A stretch of DNA of 64,000 nt, taken from positions 1 through 64,000 of the forward strand of contig JBBATK010000008.1 in assembly GCA_040398805.1 (NCBI GenBank). Reading direction: 5' to 3'. A program made the position numbers and the translations under genes. Shown here piece by piece: positions 18,991 through 29,001 of the stretch; position 1 is the first letter of the stretch; every line of letters starts with the position of its first letter. This DNA comes from JBBATK01 sp040398805. GTDB lineage: Bacteria > Bacteroidota > Ignavibacteria > Kapaibacteriales > NICIL-2. A model generated the notes under the pieces. That model was not told the origin of the DNA, did no database searches, and worked only from the letters and a program-made list of their open reading frames with translations.

Positions 18991-20118
18991 ATGAAAACAT
19001 TGGTGTTATGCCTCGTCGTGTTGCTCGTCGCAACGGCAGTGTTTGCCCAAGCTCCTAACAGTTTCCGATACGAGTTGGTAGCCACAGATGTTGTTGGAAT
19101 GTTGCCAACGAAAGACGTAACCATCGGCATTCGAGCTACTGTTATTCAAGGTTCCGAGACAGGAACGCCGGTCTATGTAGAAACATTTTCAAAAACTACA
19201 GACAAACTTGCTCGAGTCAGTTTAGACATAGGTACAGGTACACCAGTAACAGGAACATTCTCTAGTATCGATTGGTCAACCGGCTCTTACTATCTGAAGA
19301 TTGAGTTCGACCCAGCCGGAGGAACTAACTATACTAACTCAAACACGACAAAAATCAGCAGTACTCTCTATGCTCTCTATGCGTCAAACGCCGGAAGCGG
19401 TTCTCTTGCGGATAATGCCGTGACGACGTCGAAGATTGCCAACAATGCGGTGACCGGCGCGAAGATCCAACTCGGATCTGATGCTACGGGCGACATGATG
19501 GTGTACAATGGTACGGACTACGCACGCTTGCCTGTGGGTTCGAACGGACAGGTCTTGCAGGTGACGAGCGGCTCGCCGGCATGGGGCGCAGCATCCGGCG
19601 GTGGCGGTGGAGGCGGTTTCACCCACTTCATCGGTGAATACTTCGAGGGTGGAGTGATATTCCATTTATGGAAAGACAGTCTAGGCGCGGAGCATGGATT
19701 GACTGTCAATACTAAAGATCTTGGCCCTTCAACTGAAATGGTCTTCACACCAGTTGCCTTTCAGAACACGGCAATTGGAGCAAGTGCTCGAAGCGTCACC
19801 AATGGTTCGGGGAACACGGATGCCATCATCGCTCAATCATCCCAATCAGCGGCGAAATACTGCCGAGATGTCACCGACGGCGGGAAGACGGATTGGTACC
19901 TTCCTGCCATCGCGGAATTGCAGACGTTGTTGCTGAGAAAGTTCGATGTCAATACCAAACTCTCCACCATGGCCGGAGCCGATCTGTTCTTGCCTTTTAA
20001 CAATTACTGGTCAAGCACCGAAATTGTAGCCAATGCTGTCTATGCTATGGATGATCTAAGTACCGGTCCATATGGTAAGGCCTCTACTTTGAGAGTTCGC
20101 GCAGTCCGCAGGTTTTGA
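18991..20118 (+). CDS. Secreted protein with C-terminal DUF1566 (Lcl) domain
   Basis: The 375-residue product begins MKTLVLCLVVLLVATAVFAQ, a signal peptide. Residues ~20-125 form an all-beta region of the kind found at the start of Bacteroidota tail-fibre-like surface proteins. A linker follows, with paired NAV-TTSKIAN / NAV-TGAKIQ repeats like those in phage tail-fibre and adhesin stalks, then a Gly run (GGGGGGG). The C-terminal ~150 residues match the DUF1566/Lcl pattern: KTDWYLPAIAELQTLL, YWSSTE and the RVRAVRRF end. Base composition drops in the first half (A/T richer than neighbours), which may mark horizontal transfer or a recent module swap. Probably cell-surface; binding target unknown. 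Confidence 0.8.
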   Translation: MKTLVLCLVVLLVATAVFAQAPNSFRYELVATDVVGMLPTKDVTIGIRATVIQGSETGTPVYVETFSKTTDKLARVSLDIGTGTPVTGTFSSIDWSTGSYYLKIEFDPAGGTNYTNSNTTKISSTLYALYASNAGSGSLADNAVTTSKIANNAVTGAKIQLGSDATGDMMVYNGTDYARLPVGSNGQVLQVTSGSPAWGAASGGGGGGGFTHFIGEYFEGGVIFHLWKDSLGAEHGLTVNTKDLGPSTEMVFTPVAFQNTAIGASARSVTNGSGNTDAIIAQSSQSAAKYCRDVTDGGKTDWYLPAIAELQTLLLRKFDVNTKLSTMAGADLFLPFNNYWSSTEIVANAVYAMDDLSTGPYGKASTLRVRAVRRF

Positions 20119-20172
20119 CGTATCGTGTCCTGATTCGTCTTGTCTCCACTGTCCATCTTTCGAAGAGAGTCG

Positions 20173-21639
20173 ATGAAGAGAATCTGCCCTGTCCTGTATT
20201 GGTTGTGCTACCTCCTTTCGGTTGTTGTGACTGCTTCGTCCCAAAGTCCTCGCACCCTGCATGTAGGACCCGGGCAACCGTATTCAGACCCCCGTTCCGC
20301 GTGCATGGCGGCATCGCCCGGCGACACCGTCCTGCTTCATCCCGCGGAATATCGCGGCGCGTACTTCCTCGAGAACATCAACGGCACAGCTGAGCTCCCC
20401 ATTGTCGTGCGCGGTATGGACCGCGCCGGCGTGGTCTTCAACGGCGGATCCGAGTCGCTTCATCTTTCCGATTGCTCGTATCTCGTGCTCGAAAACTTCA
20501 CGGTGAAAGGTCAGACGAGCAACGGCATGAACTGCGATGACGCAGGAAGTTTCGATTCTCCCACCCATCACATCGTGTTCCGCTCCATCACCTTCGGTGC
20601 CATGGCGGCAACAGGGAACAACGACCAATTGAAACTGTCGGGACTGGATGATTTCGTGGTGGAGGATTGCCTGTTCGAAGACGGCTCTGCGGGCGGCAGC
20701 GGTGCCGACATGGTGGGGTGTCACAGGGGAGTATTCAGGAAGAACACCTTCCGTCGCCTCGGTTCCAACTGCATCCAAGCCAAAGGCGGGACGCAGTTCA
20801 TCCGCATCGAGAGGAACGTGTTCAGCGACGGCGGACAGCGGGCTTTGAACCTCGGGGGGAGTACAGGACTCCCATTCTTCCGACCGGTCGACGCACCCTT
20901 CGAAGCCGCGGATATCATCGTCGTCGCCAATCTTTTCGTCCGCTCCGTCACTCCTCTCGCCTACGTGGGTAGCGTACGTGTGTCCGTAACGAACAACACC
21001 ATCATCGATCCCGAGCGTTGGGTGTTCCGCATCCTGCAGGAGACGGTGGATACCGCGCGCTTTCTGCCATGCGGACAAAATGTCTTCCAAAACAACTGCG
21101 TGGTGTTCCGTTCCTCGTTGTCCCGCCAGGTGAATATCGGACCCAACACGGCGCCTAGCAGCTTCCTCCTTCAGAACAACCTCTGGTTCAATGTGGATGA
21201 TCCTTCTGCGTCGAAACCGCAAGAACCACTCCTCACCGAACGCAACGCCATCTATGGCAATGATCCCTTGCTGCGCGGCTATGCCACGGGCGATTACCGT
21301 CCACGTCCATCGAGTCCGCTGATCGGTGCCGGCGCACCAAGCACCGACACAAGCACGGATCTGGACGGCAACGCGTATGCTTCTCCACGCTCCATAGGTG
21401 CCTACGAAGGAGCGATCGTCTCTTCGGTCGAGGATCATCTGCCCCTGACCGCCGAGCCCGCATTCACGCGCACGGCAGACGGATGGCACGCCGACGTTCC
21501 CGAGCATCTGCTTCCGTTGCAGGTCACCGTGAGCGACCTGCGCGGCGCATGGTGTCGCGACGTCGTCATCCGTGCACCACGGGAGATCGTTCCCGCCACC
21601 CCCTATGAGTTCGTTGTTGTGCGCCGACACATGAAGTGA
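20173..21639 (+). CDS. Secreted right-handed parallel beta-helix protein
   Basis: The 488-residue product begins with a signal peptide (MKRICPVLYWLCYLLSVVVTASSQ). The body (residues ~40-410) has the pectate-lyase-like beta-helix pattern: repeated short strands ending in Asn (NITFG, NGMNCDDAG, RIERNVFSDGG, VVANLF, VTNNTI). The C-terminal ~70 residues look like a weak sorting domain. No catalytic Asp/Arg set of a polysaccharide lyase is obvious, so it may be a carbohydrate-binding or degrading enzyme of unknown specificity. The next gene starts 25 bp later, so the two probably share a transcript. Confidence 0.82.
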   Translation: MKRICPVLYWLCYLLSVVVTASSQSPRTLHVGPGQPYSDPRSACMAASPGDTVLLHPAEYRGAYFLENINGTAELPIVVRGMDRAGVVFNGGSESLHLSDCSYLVLENFTVKGQTSNGMNCDDAGSFDSPTHHIVFRSITFGAMAATGNNDQLKLSGLDDFVVEDCLFEDGSAGGSGADMVGCHRGVFRKNTFRRLGSNCIQAKGGTQFIRIERNVFSDGGQRALNLGGSTGLPFFRPVDAPFEAADIIVVANLFVRSVTPLAYVGSVRVSVTNNTIIDPERWVFRILQETVDTARFLPCGQNVFQNNCVVFRSSLSRQVNIGPNTAPSSFLLQNNLWFNVDDPSASKPQEPLLTERNAIYGNDPLLRGYATGDYRPRPSSPLIGAGAPSTDTSTDLDGNAYASPRSIGAYEGAIVSSVEDHLPLTAEPAFTRTADGWHADVPEHLLPLQVTVSDLRGAWCRDVVIRAPREIVPATPYEFVVVRRHMK

Positions 21640-21664
21640 TATGTCCATCCCACAGAGGAGTACC

Positions 21665-22855
21665 ATGATGAAATGGTTCGTGATATCCATCATCACCGTA
21701 GCAGTGATCAACGCTCAGGGTCTGCCACCGAAACAGCCCTATGCCACAACAGTGAAACAGATTCACAGCGGACACAGTCTCACGGATCCGTTGTTCTACC
21801 CGCACTGGCCCGGACAGTACGTGAACCTCATGGGTTCGGTAAACGCGGTGAGTCCGGGGCAGTTGGTCAATACCTCGATCGGCAAAAGCACCACACCGGG
21901 TTCGTCCATGAAGAACCGCTGGGAGAAACCGCCGGGCTTCAACGCGCCCGATGCTCGTGGCGGCATAGCGAACTGGGAAGTGCTGTGTATCACCGAGCGT
22001 GTGCCACTGTATTACGACGGTGGCAGTACGCAGGAGTGGTACAAGACGGCGCTTGCGGAACAGCGGGAAATGCTTTCCCTGTTTGTCAATAACGCGTGGA
22101 CGAACGGTAATGGCGGCAAAGGAGCCCCGACGCTGCTCTGGACCACATGGGTGCAGATCGACAGTACGGCGCCGGGTTCGTTCCGCTCGCAATTGGATGT
22201 GCAAGGAGTGGAATGGGAGCGTATGCAGGATTACGCCAACGACAAGCGGCCTTCGGGGGCTCCACCCGTCTACCTCATTCCCGGTCACAAGATGATGGCG
22301 CGTCTCTACGACGACATTCGCGCAGGCAAGGTTCCCGGTGTGACAGATATCCGGCAGTTCTTCAGTGACAATATCCATACGAACGAACTCGGTGCCTATG
22401 CCATCAGCATGATCCACTATGCATGCTTGTTTAACAGGTCGCCCGTGGGCCTGCCGTCGAATCTTCTGCCGAACGCTCCTTCAGGCACCCCCATCCCTTC
22501 GGCGGAACTCGCTGCATATATCCAAACAATGGTGTGGGAGGTGGTGACGGGGTATGCGCGGACCGGTGTGGGGACGACGAGTGATGTCAGTGAAGGCGGA
22601 CACGAACCATCCGTCCCGAAGGCGCCCTTGCTCAGTCCCAATCCTGCCACGAATCACCTTTATGTGCGATACCTCCCCGCAACGAACTCCGCGGATGATG
22701 CCCAAGGTGATGGACTCGTGCGCATCTTCAATGCGGTTGGTGTTGAGGTGATCACGACGTGTGAACATCGTATGGACATCTCCGCATTACCGTCCGGACT
22801 TTACCTTGTGCAGGTGGGATCGCAACGCGAATGTTTGATGATTTCCGGAAGATGA
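21665..22855 (+). CDS. Secreted SGNH-like protein with T9SS sorting domain
   Basis: The start at ATG 21665 (or 21668) is chosen because an AGAGGAG Shine-Dalgarno lies about 6 bases upstream. The product (~396 residues) has a signal peptide ending near VINAQ. An early IHSGHSLTD segment and a late DNIHTNELGAYAIS segment fit the first and last blocks of an SGNH hydrolase; the late block carries the usual D-x-x-H pair. The typical block I serine reads as HSGHS. The last ~80 residues (LSPNPATNHLYVRY onward) look like a T9SS type A sorting domain. Substrate unknown. It follows the beta-helix gene closely. Confidence 0.7.
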   Translation: MMKWFVISIITVAVINAQGLPPKQPYATTVKQIHSGHSLTDPLFYPHWPGQYVNLMGSVNAVSPGQLVNTSIGKSTTPGSSMKNRWEKPPGFNAPDARGGIANWEVLCITERVPLYYDGGSTQEWYKTALAEQREMLSLFVNNAWTNGNGGKGAPTLLWTTWVQIDSTAPGSFRSQLDVQGVEWERMQDYANDKRPSGAPPVYLIPGHKMMARLYDDIRAGKVPGVTDIRQFFSDNIHTNELGAYAISMIHYACLFNRSPVGLPSNLLPNAPSGTPIPSAELAAYIQTMVWEVVTGYARTGVGTTSDVSEGGHEPSVPKAPLLSPNPATNHLYVRYLPATNSADDAQGDGLVRIFNAVGVEVITTCEHRMDISALPSGLYLVQVGSQRECLMISGR

Positions 22856-22953
22856 GGCGAAGATTCCTCCGCCCGTATCGCCGACCTCCCTTCCGTCGTA
22901 TGTTGTAGCCATATCCATCGTCAACAGCGCCACGATGCGTGGCGCGTAGGGTC

Positions 22954-23883
22954 ATGAGCGTGCTTCCTCCTTCTAATACACCGCCGGCGGCGACGTCGAC
23001 GGCCGTGCCGACTCCGCGCATCTGGAGCGCCGTGGATGCGGCGGACCTCACGCCCTTCGCCTTGTGGATCCTCACCATCCTTCTCGCGGCCCTGGGATAC
23101 GGAACGACCCTTCAAGACACGGTCATCAATGTCTTGCTTCTTGCCGGACTCATCGCTATCGGCATTCCTCATGGCGCAGTGGATCACCTGTTGGACTCGG
23201 GCATGTGGAACAGCAGGCGCACGCCGCTGTTCATCCTGAAATATCTCGTGAAAGCCGCACTCATGGTGGGCGTGTGGATGGTGGTGCCGCAAGCCGCACT
23301 CGTGTTCTTCCTCTTGTATTCGGCGGTGCATTTCGGAGAGGCGGACGGAAAGCAGTGGGGTTTCACCATGGCGGAGTCCGTGCTCTGGGGTTGCTCCGTG
23401 ATGGCGTTCATCCTTGGCACGCACAGCACGGAAACCACCGCCATTATCCGCACCATGGGCACAGAATCCGCGTTTCCCGCACTCCCGTTCTACGCTCTGC
23501 TTCCGTGGCTGGGCTGGGCGGTGGTCCGACGCTCCACCACCCTCGCCATCACCGTCATGTGGCTGAGCGCCGCCACCATGCTGCCGCTCTTGGCCGTGTT
23601 CGGAATGTACTTCATCGGACAGCACAGCTTCACAAGCTGGATACATATCTGCCGCCGGCTCGAACGCTCGCAATTCACGGTATGGATGCATGCCTTGCCC
23701 TTCAATGCGGGTGCCTGGCTACTGCTTGGCGTGTTCTTCTGGCTGTGGCCGCACTCCATGCTCGATACCCACACCACGTACGGCGCCTTCTTCATCTTCG
23801 TCGGATGCCTGAGCTTTCCGCATGTCATCGAGATGCACTGGATGTACAGGACGTTCCGGCGCGGGGGAGCGATTGAGGGATGA
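22954..23883 (+). CDS. blh: Brp/Blh-family beta-carotene 15,15'-dioxygenase (retinal synthesis)
   Basis: The 309-residue membrane protein has the four conserved His-rich blocks of the family: IPHGAVDH (71-78), HFGEAD (126-131), GQHSFTSW (222-229) and FPHVIEMHW (288-296). These should bind a non-haem iron. The enzyme splits beta-carotene into two retinals, the chromophore of the rhodopsin at 37.5 kb. Helices alternate with these blocks. The ATG at 22954 was preferred to an upstream GTG. The neighbours are secreted proteins; no carotenoid synthesis gene is in the window, so beta-carotene supply must come from elsewhere. Confidence 0.93.
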   Translation: MSVLPPSNTPPAATSTAVPTPRIWSAVDAADLTPFALWILTILLAALGYGTTLQDTVINVLLLAGLIAIGIPHGAVDHLLDSGMWNSRRTPLFILKYLVKAALMVGVWMVVPQAALVFFLLYSAVHFGEADGKQWGFTMAESVLWGCSVMAFILGTHSTETTAIIRTMGTESAFPALPFYALLPWLGWAVVRRSTTLAITVMWLSAATMLPLLAVFGMYFIGQHSFTSWIHICRRLERSQFTVWMHALPFNAGAWLLLGVFFWLWPHSMLDTHTTYGAFFIFVGCLSFPHVIEMHWMYRTFRRGGAIEG

Positions 23884-24021
23884 AACCTTTGAATCATGCA
23901 CATCCATGATCATATTCTGTCGTTCATCGTGGCCGGTAGACATTCCCCCCAGAGTATCCGGTTCGAGAAACTCCGGTAAAAAACCATTGCCTATCATTCA
24001 AAATTTCTCTTTCTCTTCTTT

Positions 24022-25302
24022 ATGCATCATTCATTTCTCATCTGCGCCATGTGCTTTCTCTGTGTCACCACAGGTAGTCTCCATGCACAGACGGAACACA
24101 TGGTGAAACCAGGTGTGGCCGACCCCTTGAGCGGAGCGCCGACGAATAATCATTTCGCATATACGAACTCATCCGTACCGCAGAAGAGCAAACTCTTCCT
24201 CTTTTTTCCCGGAACGGGTGCCGTCCCATTCCTGTATCGCGAGGTCCTCAAACACGCAGCGAACTTGGGATATCACGCCATCGGTCTTTGCTATCCCAAC
24301 AGCGAAGCCATCAACTCCCTCTGCCTGACTTCTACCGACACCACGTGTCACAGCCGGGCGCGGCTTGAAGTGATCGATGGCATCGATCGGCACAGCGGCG
24401 TGAATGTGGATGCGAATAATTGCATACAACGTCGAACGCTGAAGTTGCTGCACTATCTTCATGCCGCCTTTCCGTCCGAAGGATGGAGCACGTATTTCAC
24501 AGGCGACAGCATACAGTGGAAGAAGATCATCGTCAGCGGCCACTCCCAAGGCGGTGGACATGCAGGGCTGATAGGAAAGACCAAGACCGTGGACCGCGTG
24601 GTGATGTTCGCCGCCATGGACTGGATGTTTCCACTTGATCGGACGGCAGGGTGGATCTCGTGGAAGGGTGCCACGTCGCCTGAGAGGTTCTACGGATTCT
24701 CGCACGAGAAAGATGAATCGGTGGACTGGGAAAAATTGACCATCACGTGGAAGGATTACGGCATCACCGCTCTTGGTCCGCTCGTTCTCACCGATACCGA
24801 TACCTCTCCATACGGGAACTCGCACACGCTCTACACGCGTGTCACACCGGCGAACGACACCACGAAGTATCACGGTTGCATCATCGCTGATGCCGTCACA
24901 CCAATGTCAGGTGGTGCCCCTGTTCTGGCACCTGTGTGGACGTATCTTATCGATGGAGTCGGCGCATCGACGGACCTTGGCGAACACGGTGACGAGCCAA
25001 ACGATAGCGATCCATCCTCTGCCGGTAGACATCTTGATGAACTGCATGTCTATCCGCAACCGGCAACAAGTCGGCTACGGATCGGGTTCACCGATACCAA
25101 CGACCGCAGCACGTCGGTTTCCGTTGCAGGTAGTCGGTACGTGATTCTGTCCATACACGGGGAGCACATGAGCGAGGGAACGGTGGGAAGCGAGGGCGTT
25201 ATCGATGTGCGAAGCCTATGCAGCGGATCGTACCTACTGGTGGTGGATCATGATGGCGGTAGGCAGCAGGCGGTGTTCGTGAAAGGGGACGGACCGCTGT
25301 GA
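24022..25302 (+). CDS. Secreted alpha/beta-hydrolase with T9SS sorting domain
   Basis: The 426-residue product has a signal peptide (MHHSFLICAMCFLCVTTGSLHAQ). A nucleophile elbow GHSQGGG (around residue 175) follows the strand IIVSG, and an LFLFFPGTG oxyanion segment precedes it, as in alpha/beta hydrolases (BPSS1187-like family by appearance). The last ~75 residues from HVYPQPATSRLRIGF have the look of a T9SS sorting domain. Substrate unknown; esterase or lipase activity is the family expectation. It stands apart from the Blh gene by a 138-bp gap. Confidence 0.78.
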   Translation: MHHSFLICAMCFLCVTTGSLHAQTEHMVKPGVADPLSGAPTNNHFAYTNSSVPQKSKLFLFFPGTGAVPFLYREVLKHAANLGYHAIGLCYPNSEAINSLCLTSTDTTCHSRARLEVIDGIDRHSGVNVDANNCIQRRTLKLLHYLHAAFPSEGWSTYFTGDSIQWKKIIVSGHSQGGGHAGLIGKTKTVDRVVMFAAMDWMFPLDRTAGWISWKGATSPERFYGFSHEKDESVDWEKLTITWKDYGITALGPLVLTDTDTSPYGNSHTLYTRVTPANDTTKYHGCIIADAVTPMSGGAPVLAPVWTYLIDGVGASTDLGEHGDEPNDSDPSSAGRHLDELHVYPQPATSRLRIGFTDTNDRSTSVSVAGSRYVILSIHGEHMSEGTVGSEGVIDVRSLCSGSYLLVVDHDGGRQQAVFVKGDGPL

Positions 25303-25391
25303 CGCTTCGACTGACGACGGTCATACGATATCATTCTCGACCGTCCGTACTTTGCCATCGGATGAATGTCTCACCAACCACGAGGTGCATC

Positions 25392-25661
25392 ATGATTACC
25401 TCCAACACGATCTGCCAAAGCTGCGGCTTCCCGCTCAAGAAGGACACGCACGGCGGCGGTACGGAGAAGGATGGCACCATCAGTGCGAAGTATTGTTCCA
25501 TGTGTTACGCGAACGGCGAATTCCTCAGTCCGCCCGAGGTGGACACGGCAAAGAAGATGCAACGATTCTGTATCGACCAGATGAAGAAAGCGGGTATGAA
25601 CCCGTTGTTCGCCTGGCTCGCCACCCGGCCCATACCGAAACTGGAACGGTGGCGCTCATAG
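25392..25661 (+). CDS. Small putative zinc-ribbon protein
   Basis: The 89-residue product has the paired Cys motifs CQSCGFPL (residues ~8-15) and YCSMCYANG (~33-41), the arrangement of a putative zinc-ribbon family widespread in bacteria. A short helical C-terminus (KKMQRFCIDQMKKAGMNP) follows. Start at the ATG at 25392, since the codons upstream read as non-coding. The function of this family is not known; metal binding or redox sensing is possible. Confidence 0.8.
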   Translation: MITSNTICQSCGFPLKKDTHGGGTEKDGTISAKYCSMCYANGEFLSPPEVDTAKKMQRFCIDQMKKAGMNPLFAWLATRPIPKLERWRS

Positions 25662-25926
25662 TCACCGGGACTCGTTCATAGGCATAGGGCCGGACAAGGG
25701 GCATTGCCCGCGAGAGGGCCGGGACTCACGCGTCGAGAAACCGTTGTCGGGGATCAGCGCGGACGATATATTGCTCGGCGGACACGCACGGCCGGCATAC
25801 TCTTCGTGGAACGGCATGCATACGAGCTGTCGTCTCTCGTACGGTCATTCTTCTGGACGTCGCAATGGTACGCGTCCGGAAACCCGCATCGATACATGGA
25901 CGGTCAAAACAAAGGGGAGGTCTGCC

Positions 25927-28293
25927 ATGAGTCTTCACGCACTCTTTACTCGCAGGCATGGATATGTTCCACGGCTCTGCTGGGTGATGGTCGTGCTCAT
26001 CGTCCGTGTGACATTGGCGGATCCTCCTTCCGCATCTGCGCGTACGTTGTCCCTCTCCGTTCCCGATACCACCGGACTCCACACGGCCATCACCGCCATC
26101 GCCGAGCGTGCCCTTGCGCAGTACACAGGTTCGAACAGCCAGGATCGCCTTGATAACGTGTTCCGTCTGCATTTGGCTGCACGGCGGTACGACGAGGCGC
26201 TGCGTGCTCTGGATACGCTCTCTATGATCATGGAGCGGAAGCATAGGGAAGAGTCGGGCATCGGCTTCGCCTACCAGGTGTATGCAACGGTCATGAGCAA
26301 AGGTGCGAGCGCGAAGACGTTCGATTCTCTGTACAAGCGGGAACTCCTTCGTCGGCTTCAGCTCCTGTCTCCGGACTCCTATGCGAGCGCGTTGATGTTT
26401 TTCGACTACACGGCAGATGAGCTTCACGAACGTCTGACCAAGGCGTTGGAAGGACATAGTGTGCATGATTCCTTGGATATCGAAAGCGCCGTCGCTCTTT
26501 GCCGCGGGTATGTGTCGTCCACGTTGGCGGACGCCACGCTGGAGTCGGGGAAGAAGGTGATCGCGGAATACGAAGGACGGACCTTCGTTGTCAACGACAG
26601 CATCGTGCTCACCATGAAGGACGGCGCCGAGGTGGCACTGTGCTCGGTCCGCCGCCGAGCAGACACAACCGCCGTGCCCGCAGTGCTCGTGAACAGCATC
26701 TATGCGGGCACCGATGTTTCCCTGTGCAAGCAAGCCGCGCTGCGCGGCTATGCGAGCGTGGTGGTGAACACGCGCGGCAAGAGGTTAAGCAGGAACGACG
26801 TGGAACCCTTCGAGCACGAGGCGAGCGATATCCACGAGGTGATCGAGTGGATGGCGAAGCAACCCTGGTGCAACGGCTCGGTGGGCATGTACGGAGGAAG
26901 TTACCTGGGGTTCAGTCAATGGGCCGCCGTCAAGAAACCGCATCCCGCCCTCAAGACCATCGTCCCGCAAGTGGCCGTAGGCGCGGGTATCGATTTCCCC
27001 ATCCACAACGGCATCGTGATGAATTATTCCCTGAGCTGGATACATTATGTGAGTGATACGAAGATGACCTCCGCGGCGGTGTTCGACGACCCCGATCGCT
27101 TCACACGGAACAACCGTCGTTGGTACACGGCAGGCCTGCGGTATCGCGCACTCGACAGTCTGGACGGAACGCCAAGCATGCTGTTCCACCGGTGGCTGGA
27201 CCATCCTGCCTATGATGCCTACTGGCAGGCCATGACACCGCAGCGGGAAGAGTTCGCCAACGTGGACATTCCCGTGCTCACGACCACCGGGTACTACGAC
27301 GATGATCAGGTGGGGGCTCTGTATTACACCAAGGAACACGGGAAGTGGAACAAGAACGCCAGGCATTATGTGTATATCGGTCCGTTCGACCACTACGGCG
27401 CGCAAACCACACCCGCCTCGGTGTTCAGTAATTATACCATCGACAGTGTCGCTCGGGAATCCATCACGGATCTGGTGTTCGATTGGTTCGACCATGTGTT
27501 GAAAGGCGGACCTCTGCCGTCGCAGCTCAAGGACCGGGTCACCTATCAAGTGATGGGCGCTAACGAATGGCGTGGTGCGCCCTCGCTCGACGCCATGGCC
27601 AAACGAAGAATCGCTTTGGCACCGGTATTCGCCGATGCCGCAGCAGGCGTCCATGGGAGGACGATGCCTCGTCTGCCGGTTTCCGATTCCACCGCCCGTC
27701 TTCACGGGCTGACGCCATCGCCTCCCGTGGTCCGTCGTTCCTTCCTGCAGACCGTCGATCTGCGCGACCGCAGCGACACTGCCTTCTGGCGCGGCAACGA
27801 CGTGTTCGGGGTGTTCCCGCTCGTCATCGACACCGTGCTTCGCGTGGCACCGGGCAAGATGGTGTTTGCGGGAGAGCCGATGGAACGGGAGTGTACCCTG
27901 AGCGGCGGTATCGAGGTGGCGGCGGTGCTGCGCACGAACAAACGCGACCTGGATATCGTTGTCGATGTGGTCGAGCAGTTGCCGGATGGACGTTTCATGG
28001 TGCTCACCGAGAACCTCCAACGGGCCAGTCTGGCAGCAGACCGCACCACACGACGCTTGCTCACACCCGATAGTATCTGCACGGTGAACATCACCAACAC
28101 CTTCGTCACCTGCAAACGTTTGCAGAAGGGAAGCCGCATCATTATCATGATGGGTGTGAATAAGAATCCAATGTGGCAGATGAACTACGGCACGGGTAAG
28201 GATGTGAGCGAGGAGACCATGATGGACGCCACCGAACCTCTGCGCGTGGAATGGTTCAACGACACACGCGTGACCGTGGGGATGGACGATTGA
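25927..28293 (+). CDS. X-Pro dipeptidyl-peptidase (S15) / CocE-NonD family hydrolase
   Basis: The 788-residue product starts MSLHALFTRRHG at ATG 25927, behind an AAAGGGGAGG Shine-Dalgarno, with a signal peptide ending near LADPPSASA. The alpha/beta-hydrolase core has the nucleophile motif GMYGGSYLGFSQW and the acid/His segments GYYDDDQ and GPFDHYGA, then a C-terminal beta-jelly-roll domain that ends in MNYGTGKDVS, as in S15 peptidases and CocE esterases. An extra helical N-terminal region (residues ~60-190) precedes the core. It probably hydrolyses peptides or acyl esters outside the cytoplasm. Preceded by a 265-bp gap in which I see no gene. Confidence 0.85.
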   Translation: MSLHALFTRRHGYVPRLCWVMVVLIVRVTLADPPSASARTLSLSVPDTTGLHTAITAIAERALAQYTGSNSQDRLDNVFRLHLAARRYDEALRALDTLSMIMERKHREESGIGFAYQVYATVMSKGASAKTFDSLYKRELLRRLQLLSPDSYASALMFFDYTADELHERLTKALEGHSVHDSLDIESAVALCRGYVSSTLADATLESGKKVIAEYEGRTFVVNDSIVLTMKDGAEVALCSVRRRADTTAVPAVLVNSIYAGTDVSLCKQAALRGYASVVVNTRGKRLSRNDVEPFEHEASDIHEVIEWMAKQPWCNGSVGMYGGSYLGFSQWAAVKKPHPALKTIVPQVAVGAGIDFPIHNGIVMNYSLSWIHYVSDTKMTSAAVFDDPDRFTRNNRRWYTAGLRYRALDSLDGTPSMLFHRWLDHPAYDAYWQAMTPQREEFANVDIPVLTTTGYYDDDQVGALYYTKEHGKWNKNARHYVYIGPFDHYGAQTTPASVFSNYTIDSVARESITDLVFDWFDHVLKGGPLPSQLKDRVTYQVMGANEWRGAPSLDAMAKRRIALAPVFADAAAGVHGRTMPRLPVSDSTARLHGLTPSPPVVRRSFLQTVDLRDRSDTAFWRGNDVFGVFPLVIDTVLRVAPGKMVFAGEPMERECTLSGGIEVAAVLRTNKRDLDIVVDVVEQLPDGRFMVLTENLQRASLAADRTTRRLLTPDSICTVNITNTFVTCKRLQKGSRIIIMMGVNKNPMWQMNYGTGKDVSEETMMDATEPLRVEWFNDTRVTVGMDD

Positions 28294-28473
28294 TGATCGA
28301 CCGCTGTATCCTAGGGGTTTTGCGTGTGGGGACGCCGACTGATTCGAACGTATGTGGTGCGGACCTATGTGCCGTATCGACATACCGGAAGTGTTCCATC
28401 AGCTACTCATCTGGGCTCGGGCGGAGTGAAGAGTGCTAATTTCCGTTCGTCTTCATCACTCGTCATCATCCTC

Positions 28474-28875
28474 ATGTCCTCTACCATCACCGTTCGCACC
28501 GTTATCGCTGCGGATGCAACAAACGTCTGGGAGGCATACACGCAGCCCGAGCATATCACGCAATGGAACTTCGCCGATCCCAGCTGGCACTGTCCGCGGG
28601 CGGAGAACACGATGGAAGTGGGAGGGCGATACGTGGCGCGGATGGAAGCGCGGGACGGAAGTTTCGATTTCGAAGCAGTCTATGAAGAGATCGTCCCCGG
28701 AGAACGCTTCACGTACGCCTTCGGCGATCGCCGTGCCACCGTGGTGTTTCTTCACCACGAGCAAGGAACGGAAGTGGTCGTCACCTTCACGCCCGAGGAT
28801 CTTCACCCTCTGGACATGCAGCGCGCAGGATGGCAGTCCATTCTCGATAATTTCAAGAGATATGTCGAAGGGTAG
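28474..28875 (+). CDS. AHSA1/SRPBCC-fold protein
   Basis: The 133-residue product has the AHSA1 pattern: TITVRTVIAADATNVWEAYT, W-N-F-ADPSWHCPRAENTM, GGRYVARMEARDGS and a final helix AGWQSILDNFKRYVEG. Such proteins bind small hydrophobic ligands in a helix-grip pocket and often have a chaperone-associated or ligand-sensing role. No ligand can be inferred. Start at ATG 28474, matching the family's N-terminus. Confidence 0.88.
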   Translation: MSSTITVRTVIAADATNVWEAYTQPEHITQWNFADPSWHCPRAENTMEVGGRYVARMEARDGSFDFEAVYEEIVPGERFTYAFGDRRATVVFLHHEQGTEVVVTFTPEDLHPLDMQRAGWQSILDNFKRYVEG

Positions 28876-29001
28876 ATTCACGAGACGACGGTGAACGGTT
28901 CCACGTTCTTGTTCCGCGATGTCGTCGAATCCGCGAGCGCAGGAAGGGCGATGATCGCAACACATCTGCGCTTCACTTTCACTTTCTGACCAACCACCTC
29001 C

